A DNA stretch of 64,000 nucleotides from Pseudofrankia inefficax (GTDB lineage: Bacteria > Actinomycetota > Actinomycetes > Frankiales > Frankiaceae): NCBI RefSeq assembly GCF_000166135.1, contig NC_014666.1:6448001-6512000 (forward strand), given 5' to 3'. Positions 34,520 through 43,444 of the stretch are shown in pieces. The notes below the pieces were generated by a model that saw nothing but the letters and a program-made list of their open reading frames with translations, searched no databases and was not told the origin of the DNA. Each line of letters begins with the position of its first letter. Position 1 is the stretch's first letter. The position numbers and the translations under genes are program-made.

Positions 34520-35826
34520 CGCGCCCCATCGACCAGACCGTCGACCAGACCACCGCGCCGCCGGCGGACCGGGAGCGCAGGCCGGGCGGCACGATCACCG
34601 ACGAGGGGATCGCCCGGCTGCGGGCCCGGATCGGGATTCCGGAGCCGCACACCGCGCCGCCGCAGTACCGCCGCCCGAACGTCGACGCGTTCCGCAACGT
34701 GGCCCGGTGCTACGGCGACGACAACCCGCTGTGGTGCGACGAGGACTACGCGACCGCCTCCGTCTGGGGCGGGCCGATCGCGCCCCCGCCGCTCGTCGGC
34801 GGCGACACCCTCGTCGGCGAGGACGAGGTCACCAGCATCCCGGACGACCTGCGTGCCGTGATGAAGGGCGACCCGCTGCGGGGGGTGCACGCCTTCTACT
34901 CGGCGGCGTCCCGGGAGTGGTGGGCGCCGCTGCGCCCGGGGCTGCGGGTGTTCCGCCGCAACGCCCTGGTCGGCGTGCACGACAAGGCCAGCGAGTTCGC
35001 CGGCCGGGCCGTCCACGAGTGGGGCGGCCAGGTCTTCATGGACGAGAACGGCACGCCGCTGTCCGGCCAGTACCGCGACATGGTGCGCACCGAGCGGCGC
35101 AAGGCCAGGGAACGCGGGAAGTACGCGAAGATCGAGCCCGCCCGCTACACCGACGAGGAGATCGCCGAGATCGAGGCGGCCTACGACGCCGAGGTCGCGG
35201 CCCGCCGGGGCGCTGAGCCGCGGTACTGGGAGGACGTCCGGGTCGGCGACGAGGTCGGGCCGATGGTGAAGGGCCCGCTGCGGGTCACCGACATGGTCTG
35301 CTGGCACGTCGGCATGGGCATGGGCCTCTACGGCGTCGCGCCGCTGCGCCTCGCGCTCACCAACCGGCGCCGCATCCCGTCCTTCTACTACCGCGACGAC
35401 CTGAACATCCCCGACGTCCAGCAGCGGGTGCACTGGGACCCCGAGCTCGCCCGCCGCGCCGGCAACCCGACGACGTACGACTACGGCCGGATGCGCGAGA
35501 CCTGGCTCATCCACCTGTGCACCGACTGGATGGGCGACGACGCCTGGCTGTGGAAGCTGTCCTGCCAGTTCCGCAAGTTCAACTACGTCGGCGACACGCA
35601 GTGGCTGCGCGCGACGGTGGTGAAGCACTACCTGGCGGACGGTGGGCGCCCGGCCGTCGACCTGGAGCTGTCCGCGACCAACCAGCGCGGCGAGCTCACG
35701 ACACCGGGCACCGCGACGATCCTGCTGCCGAGCCGGGAGCACGGCGCCGTCCGGCTACCCGACCCGCCCGGGGGCACGGGCAGTCTGCAGAACACCCTCG
35801 ACGCGATCGTCGAACAGTTCCGGTGA
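34516..35826 (+). CDS. Double-hotdog MaoC-like hydratase
   Basis: A 436-residue protein with two hotdog domains. The first (residues 40-200) is a FAS1-like dehydratase N-domain with ARCYGDDNPLWCDEDYA. The second (about 235-420) follows YWEDVRVGDEVGPMVKGPLRVTD, usual for MaoC-like C-domains, though with MVCWHVGMG instead of the D-x-N-P-H motif. Only the first domain keeps a partial catalytic sequence (DDNPLW). It probably hydrates a bulky enoyl-CoA. Start GTG at 34516 and stop at 35826 overlap their neighbours by four bases each, so translation is coupled. Confidence 0.78.
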   Translation: MTRPIDQTVDQTTAPPADRERRPGGTITDEGIARLRARIGIPEPHTAPPQYRRPNVDAFRNVARCYGDDNPLWCDEDYATASVWGGPIAPPPLVGGDTLVGEDEVTSIPDDLRAVMKGDPLRGVHAFYSAASREWWAPLRPGLRVFRRNALVGVHDKASEFAGRAVHEWGGQVFMDENGTPLSGQYRDMVRTERRKARERGKYAKIEPARYTDEEIAEIEAAYDAEVAARRGAEPRYWEDVRVGDEVGPMVKGPLRVTDMVCWHVGMGMGLYGVAPLRLALTNRRRIPSFYYRDDLNIPDVQQRVHWDPELARRAGNPTTYDYGRMRETWLIHLCTDWMGDDAWLWKLSCQFRKFNYVGDTQWLRATVVKHYLADGGRPAVDLELSATNQRGELTTPGTATILLPSREHGAVRLPDPPGGTGSLQNTLDAIVEQFR

Positions 35827-36668
35827 GCGCGGACACGGATCCCGGGCAGCCGGAGCAGGCCTGGGCGGCGCGGAGCGTTCCGGGGCTGGACGTCGCGCTG
35901 GACGGCTCCGCCCTGCGGCTCACGCTGGACCGGCCGACGAAGCGGAACGCGATCAACGACGTCATGATGGCCGGCCTGATCGCGGCCGTGGAGCAGGCCG
36001 GGACGGACGAGGCCGTCCGGGTGATCGTGCTGCGCGGCGGCGGGGCGAACTTCTGCGGCGGCGCGGACATCGTGGCCCGCAACGCCGCCGGCGGGGCCAG
36101 GCCGCGGGCCGGCTCGATCCAGCGCCGGCTGCCCTACCAGGCACACCGGCTGATCCCGCTGATCCGCGAGACGCAGACCCCGGTGGTATGTGCCGTCCAG
36201 GGCTGGACGACCGGTATCGGCCTGGCGCTGGCGGTCGCCGCCGACGTGACGATCGCGGCGAGCGACACCCGGTTCTGGGCGCCGTTCAGCGAGCGCGGCT
36301 TCACCCCGGACAGCGGGCTGACCTGGCTGCTGCCACGGCGGATCGGTGAGGTGCGGGCCCGGCGGATGCTGCTGCTCGGCGAGCGGGTCGACGCGGCGAC
36401 CGCCGTCGACTGGGGCCTCGTCCACGGCACGGCGAGCGCCGACGAGTTCGAGGCGACGCTCGACGACGTCGTCGGGCGGCTCGCCACCGGGCCGACCGTC
36501 GGCCTGGGCCTGACGAAATGGCTGCTGCACGCCGGGGCCTCGAACACCCTCGACGAGCACCTGCGCAACGAGGCGTTCGGCATGGAGCTCTCCAGCCGCA
36601 GCGAGGACTTCCGGGAGGGGCTGGCCGCCTTCGCGACCAAGCGCTCCCCAGACTTCCGGGGACGGTGA
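35823..36668 (+). CDS. Crotonase, isomerase-like (PaaG-type motif)
   Basis: A 281-residue crotonase. The oxyanion segment CGGADI and GWTTGIGLALAVAAD are present, but no glutamate occupies the first hydratase position. The segment GFTPDSGLTWLLPRRIG carries the aspartate found in PaaG-like isomerases, as in the protein at 29826. GTG start at 35823 overlaps the preceding stop. It may shift a double bond or act on an unusual acyl-CoA in the pathway of this operon. Confidence 0.82.
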   Translation: MSADTDPGQPEQAWAARSVPGLDVALDGSALRLTLDRPTKRNAINDVMMAGLIAAVEQAGTDEAVRVIVLRGGGANFCGGADIVARNAAGGARPRAGSIQRRLPYQAHRLIPLIRETQTPVVCAVQGWTTGIGLALAVAADVTIAASDTRFWAPFSERGFTPDSGLTWLLPRRIGEVRARRMLLLGERVDAATAVDWGLVHGTASADEFEATLDDVVGRLATGPTVGLGLTKWLLHAGASNTLDEHLRNEAFGMELSSRSEDFREGLAAFATKRSPDFRGR

Positions 36669-36673
36669 AGGTC

Positions 36674-38116
36674 ATGGCCATGGCACCTGGTACTGAACCC
36701 GCACCAGGCACGGAGCCGGCGGCTGGCACCGACACAGCGGACAGCGGGCCGGTCCCGAAGGGCGCGGCCGACGCCCGCGGGCCGGTCGGGCCGGACGGGC
36801 GGCTGCTGCTCGCCGCGGACGCGTCCCCCGACCAGGCCCGCGCCCTCGTGACCGAGTGGGTCGAGGCGAACGTGCCGGCGGCCTGGCGGGCGGCCGCGGC
36901 CGGCGGCCGGGCGGCGATCCGCAAGGCGCGCAGCCGGGCGGACTACGAGCGCTGGTACCCGGTGTTCGGCGTCTCCGGCCTGGTCGCGGCCCGCTGGGCC
37001 CCCGAGTTCGGCGGGCTCGGCCTCTCGGCCGACGCCGCGAAGGCCGCCGACGAGGTGCTGCGGCCCTACAACCTGGGCCGGCTGAACCCGCTGGGCCTCG
37101 CCAACGCGGCCGCGGCGTTGTTCGCGCACGGGACCGAGGAGCAGAAGCGCCGCTTCCTGCCGCCGATCGTGCGCAACGAGGAGGTCTGGTGCCAGCTGTT
37201 CTCCGAGCCGGGCGCCGGTTCCGACCTCGCCTCGCTGTCGACCAGGGCGGTGCGCGAGGGTGACAACTGGATCCTCACCGGCCAGAAGGTCTGGACGACC
37301 TGGGGCTTCCTGGCCGACTACGGCGTCGTGCTGGCCCGCACCGACCCGGACGTGCCCAAGCGCAACGGCCTGACCTACTTCCTGCTCGACATGCGCCAGC
37401 CGGGCGTCGAGGTGCGCTCGCTGCGGCACATCACCGGCGAGGTCGACTTCTGCGAGGTGTTCCTCGACGAGGCCGTCGTGCCGGACGGCCAGCGCCTCGG
37501 CGCGGTCGGCGACGGCTGGCGCGTCGGTAACTCGACCCTGTCCGGCGAGCGGCAGATGGTCTCCGGTTCCGGCTCCGGCGGGGTCGACCGGATCGGCGGC
37601 TCGGGCGCTCTGCACCTGGTGAAGCTCGCCAAGGACGTCACCGCGGCCGGCCGGCCGGGTGGCTGGGCCGAGCCGACGGTCCGCCAGGAGATCGCCAAGC
37701 TCTACAGCGAGGAGCGGATCCGGGGCTGGACCAACGAGCGGATCCGCGCGCGCCTGGCCGCCGGGCTCGCGCCGGGCCCGGAGAGCTCGATCGGCAAGGT
37801 CCACCAGGGCGACCTCAACCAGCGGACCCAGGCGCTGGCCGCGGACCTGCTCGGCGCCCACGGCGCGGCCTGGGAGTCGGAGCTGCTGCCCGGCACCGAG
37901 CACCTGGGCGCGGACGGAGCGCCCCTCGACCCGGCCGAGGTCTACGCCGACTCGCTGCCCCACGAGGTCAGGGGGATGCTGCGCAGCCGGGCGAACACCA
38001 TCGAGGGCGGGACGTCCGAGGTGAACAAGAACATCCTCGCCGAGCGGGTGCTGGGCCTGCCGCGCGAGCCCGACCCGCACCGCGGCAAGCCCTGGAAGGA
38101 CGTCCCCCGCAGCTGA
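36674..38116 (+). CDS. Acyl-CoA dehydrogenase
   Basis: A 480-residue acyl-CoA dehydrogenase, longer than usual because of a 40-residue alanine/proline/threonine-rich leader. FAD loop CQLFSEPGAGSDLASL and WTTWGFLADYG are intact; the C-terminus has EGGTSEVNKNILAERVLGLPRE. An insertion (about residues 290-350) with GSGSGGVDRIGG separates the core helices. Start could be ATG 36674 or 36680. It lies 5 bases behind the crotonase gene in the long operon and should desaturate an acyl-CoA. Confidence 0.86.
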   Translation: MAMAPGTEPAPGTEPAAGTDTADSGPVPKGAADARGPVGPDGRLLLAADASPDQARALVTEWVEANVPAAWRAAAAGGRAAIRKARSRADYERWYPVFGVSGLVAARWAPEFGGLGLSADAAKAADEVLRPYNLGRLNPLGLANAAAALFAHGTEEQKRRFLPPIVRNEEVWCQLFSEPGAGSDLASLSTRAVREGDNWILTGQKVWTTWGFLADYGVVLARTDPDVPKRNGLTYFLLDMRQPGVEVRSLRHITGEVDFCEVFLDEAVVPDGQRLGAVGDGWRVGNSTLSGERQMVSGSGSGGVDRIGGSGALHLVKLAKDVTAAGRPGGWAEPTVRQEIAKLYSEERIRGWTNERIRARLAAGLAPGPESSIGKVHQGDLNQRTQALAADLLGAHGAAWESELLPGTEHLGADGAPLDPAEVYADSLPHEVRGMLRSRANTIEGGTSEVNKNILAERVLGLPREPDPHRGKPWKDVPRS

Positions 38117-38130
38117 CCGGAGTCGAGCAC

Positions 38131-39003
38131 ATGTCTGAGAAGTACCAGACCCTGCGCGTGTCCACGGACGGGCCGGTCGGCTGGCTGGAACTGCACCGGC
38201 CGAAGGCCGGCAACGCCATGGACGGCGCGATGTTCGAGGAGCTGCCGCGCGCGTGGGCCCAGCTCGACACCGACCCGTCCGTGCGCGTCATCGTCAACGT
38301 CGCCGCCGGACCGGACTTCTGCACCGGTCTCGACGTCGTCCAGCTCAACCGGGACCCGGCGGCGCTGCGCGCGCAGTCCCGGCGGACCAAGCGGTCCGAG
38401 CTCCAGATCACCGCCTGGCACTGCGGAGTCGTCAAGCCGGTGATCGCGGCGATCCAGGGCCGGGTCGTCGGTGGCGGGCTGCACTTCGTCGCCGACGCGG
38501 ACATCGTCCTCGCGGCGGCGGACACCCGGTTCATCGACACGCACGTCTCGGTCGGGCAGGTGACGGCATTCGAGGGGATAGCGCTGACCCGCAAGCTCGC
38601 GGCCGAAACGATCATGCGGCTGGCCCTCGCCGGCCGCCACGAGGCGCTGGGCGCCGACCGTGCCTACCAGCTGGGCATGGTGAGCGAGGTGGTCGACCCG
38701 CCGGGCGAGCTGCGGGCCCGGGCCGGCGACCTGGCGGAGAAGATCGCCCGGAACTCGCCGTCCGCGATGGCCGCGACCAAGCGCGCGCTCTACCGGGCGC
38801 TGGAGGACGGCCTGACCACGGCCTGCACGTCGGCCGCGGCGGATCTCGTGGACCTCTGGGGCCACCCCGACCAGCTCGAGGGCCCGGCGGCGTTCGTCGA
38901 GCGCCGGCCGGCCCGCTGGGCGCCACTCGACCGCGAGCCGGAGCACGCCAAGGTGCTCGCCTCCCGGCACCCGGACCAGGCGGCCACCCGGCCCGGCGCC
39001 TGA
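38131..39003 (+). CDS. Crotonase paralogue 1 with altered active site
   Basis: A 290-residue crotonase-like protein. The oxyanion segment CTGLDVVQLN is present, but in VVGGGLHFVADADIV the catalytic glutamate is histidine, and the second position reads FIDTHVSVGQV, with aspartate and histidine where hydratases have P-E. The chemistry is therefore not standard hydration. ATG 38131 has GGAG in front. The next gene is a close paralogue with the same substitutions, which suggests a pair made by duplication. Confidence 0.84.
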   Translation: MSEKYQTLRVSTDGPVGWLELHRPKAGNAMDGAMFEELPRAWAQLDTDPSVRVIVNVAAGPDFCTGLDVVQLNRDPAALRAQSRRTKRSELQITAWHCGVVKPVIAAIQGRVVGGGLHFVADADIVLAAADTRFIDTHVSVGQVTAFEGIALTRKLAAETIMRLALAGRHEALGADRAYQLGMVSEVVDPPGELRARAGDLAEKIARNSPSAMAATKRALYRALEDGLTTACTSAAADLVDLWGHPDQLEGPAAFVERRPARWAPLDREPEHAKVLASRHPDQAATRPGA

Positions 39004-39040
39004 CGCCGGCCCATCTTCGGAGTACAGGAGCGTGACGGAC

Positions 39041-40012
39041 ATGAGCGTGACGGATTCGCGCCCCGCGGCGCCGCGGCCCGGGGCCCCGGGGACCCCGGCG
39101 AGCGCGGCCGACTTCGACCACGTCTACCCGGGCTACGAGACGCTGCTCGTCGCCCGGCGCGGCCACCTCGGCTGGCTGATCTTCAACCGGCCCAAGCAGC
39201 TGAACGCGATGAACAACCGGATGCGCGACGAGCTGGCCAAGGCCTGGCTGGAGCTCGACGATGACCCGGAGGTCCGGGTCATCGTGCACACCGGGGAGGG
39301 CCGGGCCTTCCAGACCGGCGTCGACGTCGCCGAGATCGCCACCGACGGCCTGGGCATGGAGCGCTACCGGGCCGAGGCCGAGGTCTTCGACCTGCACTTC
39401 ACCGCCTGGCACCAGCGGGTGGAGAAGCCGGTGATCGCCGCCGTCAACGGGCTGTGCGGCGGCGGCGGGTTCCACTTCGTCGCGGACGCGGACATCGTCA
39501 TCGCCGCGTCCGACGCGAAGTTCTTCGACCCGCACGTGTCGGTCGGCCAGGTGGTGTCGTTCGAGCTGATGGCGCTGCTGCGCAAGATGCCGTTCGAGCC
39601 GGTGATGCGGATGGCACTGGTCGGGGCGCACGAGCGGATGCCGGCGTCGCGGGCCTACGAGCTGGGCATGGTCAGCGAGGTCGTCGAGGATCCGGCCCGG
39701 CTGCGCGAGCGGGCGACCGAGATCGCCGAGCTGGTCGCCCGCAACTCACCGGTCGCGATGCGCGCGACCAAGCGCGCGCTGTGGGGCGCCCTGGAGGACG
39801 GGCTCACCGCCGCGTGCAAGGCCGGCGCCGCGCACCTCGTCTCGGTGTGGGGCCACTCCGACCAGCTCGAAGGCCCGGCGGCCTTCGTCGAGAAGCGGCC
39901 GGCGCGGTGGGCCGAGCTCGAATCCGACCCCAAGCCGGCGACCGCCATCGCCGCGGCGAGGCGGGCCGACGAGACGGTCGTCGCGCCCGAGTCCGGGACG
40001 GGCCAGGCATGA
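39041..40012 (+). CDS. Crotonase paralogue 2 with altered active site
   Basis: A 323-residue crotonase, clearly related to the preceding one: GGGGFHFVADADIV, FFDPHVSVGQV and the C-terminal WGHSDQLEGPAAFVEKRPARWAEL all have close counterparts. The first oxyanion segment is QTGVDV. As in its neighbour, histidine replaces the first hydratase glutamate. I prefer the ATG at 39041 because AGGAG is too close to the GTG at 39032. Its stop overlaps the start of the acyl-CoA synthetase (ATGA). The two crotonases may form a mixed oligomer. Confidence 0.84.
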   Translation: MSVTDSRPAAPRPGAPGTPASAADFDHVYPGYETLLVARRGHLGWLIFNRPKQLNAMNNRMRDELAKAWLELDDDPEVRVIVHTGEGRAFQTGVDVAEIATDGLGMERYRAEAEVFDLHFTAWHQRVEKPVIAAVNGLCGGGGFHFVADADIVIAASDAKFFDPHVSVGQVVSFELMALLRKMPFEPVMRMALVGAHERMPASRAYELGMVSEVVEDPARLRERATEIAELVARNSPVAMRATKRALWGALEDGLTAACKAGAAHLVSVWGHSDQLEGPAAFVEKRPARWAELESDPKPATAIAAARRADETVVAPESGTGQA

Positions 40013-41541
40013 GGCTCGTCGACCTGTTGGAACCGCGTGACGGCGACGAGACGACACCCGCCGTCTTCGTCGAGGATCGGGCGGTCACTCGGGCGGCGCT
40101 GCGCCGCGGCGCCGAGGCGCTCGCGGCCGAGCTGCGCGCGGCCGGGGTCCGTCCCGGCCATCCGGTCGCGGTCATGCTGCCGGGTGGGCCCGAGGTCGTC
40201 GCGGCGATGTTCGGCGTGTGGACGGCCGAGGCGGTCTACGTGCCGCTCAACCCGCGTACCTCGGACGCCGAGATCGCCTACCTCGTGGAGGCGGTCCGCC
40301 CGGCGGCCGTCGTGACGCTGCCCGAATGGGCCGACCGGCACACCGGCGGCGCACTCCCGGTGGTCGTGGCGACGAACGCCCCGGACTCGGCCGAGCTGAG
40401 CTGGGCCCCGACCGAGCCGGGACGCGTCACACCGCCGGACGTGCCGGCGCACGACCTCGACACCGCGCTCGTGCAGTTCACCTCCGGCACGACCGGCCGG
40501 CCGAAGCCGGTGCTGCTGCGGCACTCGGGCTACCTGGCGCTGCTGGAGCCGGTGCTGGCCAAGCTCGTCGGCGACAAGGCGAAGGACGCCCTGGCGGCGC
40601 GCCGGGCGCCGATGCCGAACCTCATCCCCACGTCGATGGCGCTGTCCGCCGGGATCTACAACGTGCTGTTCGCGTTCCGGGTCGGCGCCCCGGCCGTGAT
40701 CATGCCGGCCTTCACCACGGCCGCGTTCGCCGCCGCCGTGGGGCGCCACCAGATCCGGTCGACGGTGCTGCCGCCACCGGCGATGAACATGCTGACCGAC
40801 GACCCGTCGATCACGTCGCTCGCCCCGCTGCGGATCGTCCGGGGTATCACGGCACCGCTGTCGCCGCTGCGGGCCCGGATGTTCAAGGACAAGTTCGGCG
40901 TCACGGTGCTCAACTGCTACGGCCAGACCGAGATCGGCGGGGAGATCGTCGGCTGGAACGCGGCCGACGCCCGGGAGTTCGGCGACACCAAGCTCGGCTC
41001 GATCGGCCGGCCGCATGCGGGCGTGACACCGCGCATCGTCGGGCCGGACGGTTCGGACGTCGAGGCCGGCGGCCAGGGCGAGCTGTACGTGCGCACGCCA
41101 GCGGTCTCGGCGGGTTACGCCGACGGCAGCGCGCTCGGCGACCGGCTCACCCCGGACGGCTGGTTCCGCACCGGCGACATCGCCCGGATCGACGCCGAGG
41201 GCTTCCTCTGGATCGAGGGCCGAGTCTCCGACATGATCAACCGGGGTGGGCTGAAGGTCTTCCCCGGCGAGGTCGAGGAGGTCATCCGGCTCTCGCCCGA
41301 GATCGCGGACGCTGCCGTCGTCGCCGTGCCGGACGACCGGCTCGGCGAGGTCCCGTGGGCGTTCGTCGTCCTGCACCCGGGAGCGGCGTTCGACCCGGCG
41401 GCGCTGACCACGGCGGCCCGGGAGCGACTCCTGCCCTACAAGATCCCGGCCCGCTTCATCCAGCTCGACGAGCTGCCCCGCACCGAGGTCGGAAAGGTCC
41501 GCGCGACCGACCTCATCCAGATCGCCAAGGAACACGTCTAA
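40009..41541 (+). CDS. Acyl-CoA synthetase (AMP-forming)
   Basis: A 510-residue adenylate-forming ligase. Nucleotide loop VQFTSGTTGRPKPVLLRH near residue 157, A5 motif NCYGQTEIGG near 304, RTGDIARIDAEGFLWIEGRVSD for the adenylate-binding aspartate and hinge, and the C-terminal catalytic lysine in LPRTEVGKVRATDL. It probably activates the acid handled by this operon, of which it is the last gene. Translation is coupled to the crotonase by a four-base overlap. Confidence 0.86.
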   Translation: MRLVDLLEPRDGDETTPAVFVEDRAVTRAALRRGAEALAAELRAAGVRPGHPVAVMLPGGPEVVAAMFGVWTAEAVYVPLNPRTSDAEIAYLVEAVRPAAVVTLPEWADRHTGGALPVVVATNAPDSAELSWAPTEPGRVTPPDVPAHDLDTALVQFTSGTTGRPKPVLLRHSGYLALLEPVLAKLVGDKAKDALAARRAPMPNLIPTSMALSAGIYNVLFAFRVGAPAVIMPAFTTAAFAAAVGRHQIRSTVLPPPAMNMLTDDPSITSLAPLRIVRGITAPLSPLRARMFKDKFGVTVLNCYGQTEIGGEIVGWNAADAREFGDTKLGSIGRPHAGVTPRIVGPDGSDVEAGGQGELYVRTPAVSAGYADGSALGDRLTPDGWFRTGDIARIDAEGFLWIEGRVSDMINRGGLKVFPGEVEEVIRLSPEIADAAVVAVPDDRLGEVPWAFVVLHPGAAFDPAALTTAARERLLPYKIPARFIQLDELPRTEVGKVRATDLIQIAKEHV

Positions 41542-41571
41542 GACACCGGCTTCCGCTACTCTGCCGGACCT

Positions 41572-43305
41572 GTGACCAGTGACGGCGCTGGGGCGCCAGC
41601 AGGCCAGAACCACCCGACGACCGACCGCGGTGCGGTCTCGGATACCAGCCGGAAGACCGGCCCGCATCGGCGCTCGCTCCTGTTGGGTGGGCTGGGGCTG
41701 GGTGCCACGGCGCTGGCCGTGGCCGCGTGCGGCGGCTCCGACAGCGCCACCCCGCCGGCGGCGCCACAGCTGCGCGCGGCGACGCCCGTTCCGGGCGTGG
41801 CTGAAGGAGTCTTCGGCCTCGGCGTGGCGAGCGGTGATCCGCTGCCCGACGGGGTGATCCTCTGGACCCGCCTCGCGCCTAAGCCGACCGCCGGCGGCGG
41901 GATGCCGGCTCGGGACATCCCGGTCGACTGGCAGGTCGCCACCGACGCTGGCTTCCGCTCGGTGGTGCGCGCCGGCACGGCGACGGCGCAGCCGGCGTTC
42001 GCGCATTCGGTCCACGTCGACGTCCGCGGCCTGCAGCCGGGGCGCGACTACTACTACCGGTTCCGGGCCGGCACGGTGCTCAGCCCGGTCGGCCGCACCC
42101 GGACCGCGGCGGCGCCGGGAGCCGGCCCGGAGGCGGCCGGTGGGTCGCTGGCGTTCGCGCTCGTGTCCTGCCAGGACTTCCAGAACGGCTACTGGCCCGC
42201 GTTCGACGCGATCGCCGCGGACCGGCCGGACCTCGTCGTGCACGTGGGCGACTACATCTACGAGTACGACCCGGACAGCAAGTTCCCGGACCGCCGGCAC
42301 ACCACCCCGCAGACGCCAGGTCTCGACCAGCTCCAGACCCTGGCCGACTACCGGAACCGCTACGGCCAGTACAAGGCCGACCCGGCGCTGCAGGCCGCCC
42401 ACCGGGCCGCGCCCTGGGTCGTCACCTGGGACGACCACGAGGTTGAGAACAACTACGCGAACCTCGTCGACGAGCCCGGCGACACCGGGGCCAAGCACCA
42501 GGACCCCGCGACGTTCGCCCGCCAGCGCGCGGCCGCCTACCAGGCCTACTACGAGCACATGCCGATCCGCGCGACGCTGCACCCGGGCTCCCCCGACCTG
42601 CAGATCTACCGCCGCCTGACCTTTGGAAGCCTGGCGACGCTGAACGTCATGGACACCCGGCAGTACCGCACGCCAGCGCCCGGCAACTTCGCCTCCGCGA
42701 TCGGACCGGCGGCCCTCGGCGCCGACGACACCACCGGCACGATGGCGGGCGCCGCGCAGGAGAAGTGGCTACAGGACGGACTGGCCGGCTCCCGCACCCG
42801 CTGGAACCTCATCGCGCAGCAGACGATGATGGCCCAGCTCGACGGCCAACTGCCGCCAGGAAGCGGCCAGATGCTGACGAACCTCGACCAGAACGACGGC
42901 TACCGCCCCTACCGCGCCCGGGTCCTGGCCGGCGTGCGCGACAGCAAGGCGCTCAACCCGATCGTCCTGTCCGGGGACCTGCACTGCGCCTGGGTGAACG
43001 ACCTGCGGGTCGACTTCGACCGGCCCGACACGCCGGTCGTCGCGACCGAGTTCGTCTGCACGTCGATCAGCTCGGCGTTCTTCCTGGTCAGCGACGAGTT
43101 CGTCCGCGACAACAACACCCGGCTGAACCCGCACGTCCGCTACTTCCGCGGTGACCGGCGCGGCTACACCCGCTTCCAGGTGACGCCGACGGAGTGCCAC
43201 GCCGACCTGCGGATCGTCGCCGACATCTCGCAACGCCACTCCCCCGTCAGCACCGACACCTCCTGGGTCATCGAGGACGGCCACCCCGGCGCCAGACCCG
43301 CCTGA
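41572..43305 (+). CDS. phoD: PhoD-type alkaline phosphatase/phosphodiesterase, Tat-exported
   Basis: A 577-residue secreted PhoD. A twin-arginine signal (HRRSLLLGGLGLG, arginines 33-34) is followed by AVAAC with C53, so it may be anchored as a lipoprotein. Core motifs are FGLGVASGDPLPDGVILWTRL, HVGDYIYEY, WDDHEVENNY and VLSGDLHCAWV, covering the metal ligands of the PhoD phosphatase domain. It releases phosphate from phosphoesters outside the membrane. It sits 30 bases behind the synthetase gene and has no evident tie to the catabolic genes. Confidence 0.9.
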   Translation: MTSDGAGAPAGQNHPTTDRGAVSDTSRKTGPHRRSLLLGGLGLGATALAVAACGGSDSATPPAAPQLRAATPVPGVAEGVFGLGVASGDPLPDGVILWTRLAPKPTAGGGMPARDIPVDWQVATDAGFRSVVRAGTATAQPAFAHSVHVDVRGLQPGRDYYYRFRAGTVLSPVGRTRTAAAPGAGPEAAGGSLAFALVSCQDFQNGYWPAFDAIAADRPDLVVHVGDYIYEYDPDSKFPDRRHTTPQTPGLDQLQTLADYRNRYGQYKADPALQAAHRAAPWVVTWDDHEVENNYANLVDEPGDTGAKHQDPATFARQRAAAYQAYYEHMPIRATLHPGSPDLQIYRRLTFGSLATLNVMDTRQYRTPAPGNFASAIGPAALGADDTTGTMAGAAQEKWLQDGLAGSRTRWNLIAQQTMMAQLDGQLPPGSGQMLTNLDQNDGYRPYRARVLAGVRDSKALNPIVLSGDLHCAWVNDLRVDFDRPDTPVVATEFVCTSISSAFFLVSDEFVRDNNTRLNPHVRYFRGDRRGYTRFQVTPTECHADLRIVADISQRHSPVSTDTSWVIEDGHPGARPA

Positions 43306-43409
43306 CCCGCGGCGTCACCCGCGCAAGTCACCCCGCGAACCCACGGTCGTCGCCCGGCCCACGCCGGCGCGGCTCAACCGGTGTACACGGCCGTCCCCGT
43401 CGCCATATA

Positions 43410-43424
43410 TTCAACTCAGTTCAA
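43410..43424. promoter_or_regulatory. Motif B site 1 (TTCAACTCAGTTCAA)
   Basis: A 15-bp palindrome TTnnACTnAGTnnAA in the promoter of the DapB-like gene at 43445. A TATATT hexamer (43406-43411) directly overlaps its left end and could be the -10 element, so binding would block initiation. It lies within an AT-rich island in GC-rich DNA. Confidence 0.68.
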
Positions 43425-43444
43425 AATTGGGCGAGGAGGCAACC

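Noticed and set aside
9076-41541. A steroid or cholesterol degradation cluster
   Set aside because: The Ltp2/DUF35/MaoC set and paired dehydrogenases resemble it, but no 3-ketosteroid dehydrogenase, Hsa ring-cleavage genes or Mce transporter is present.
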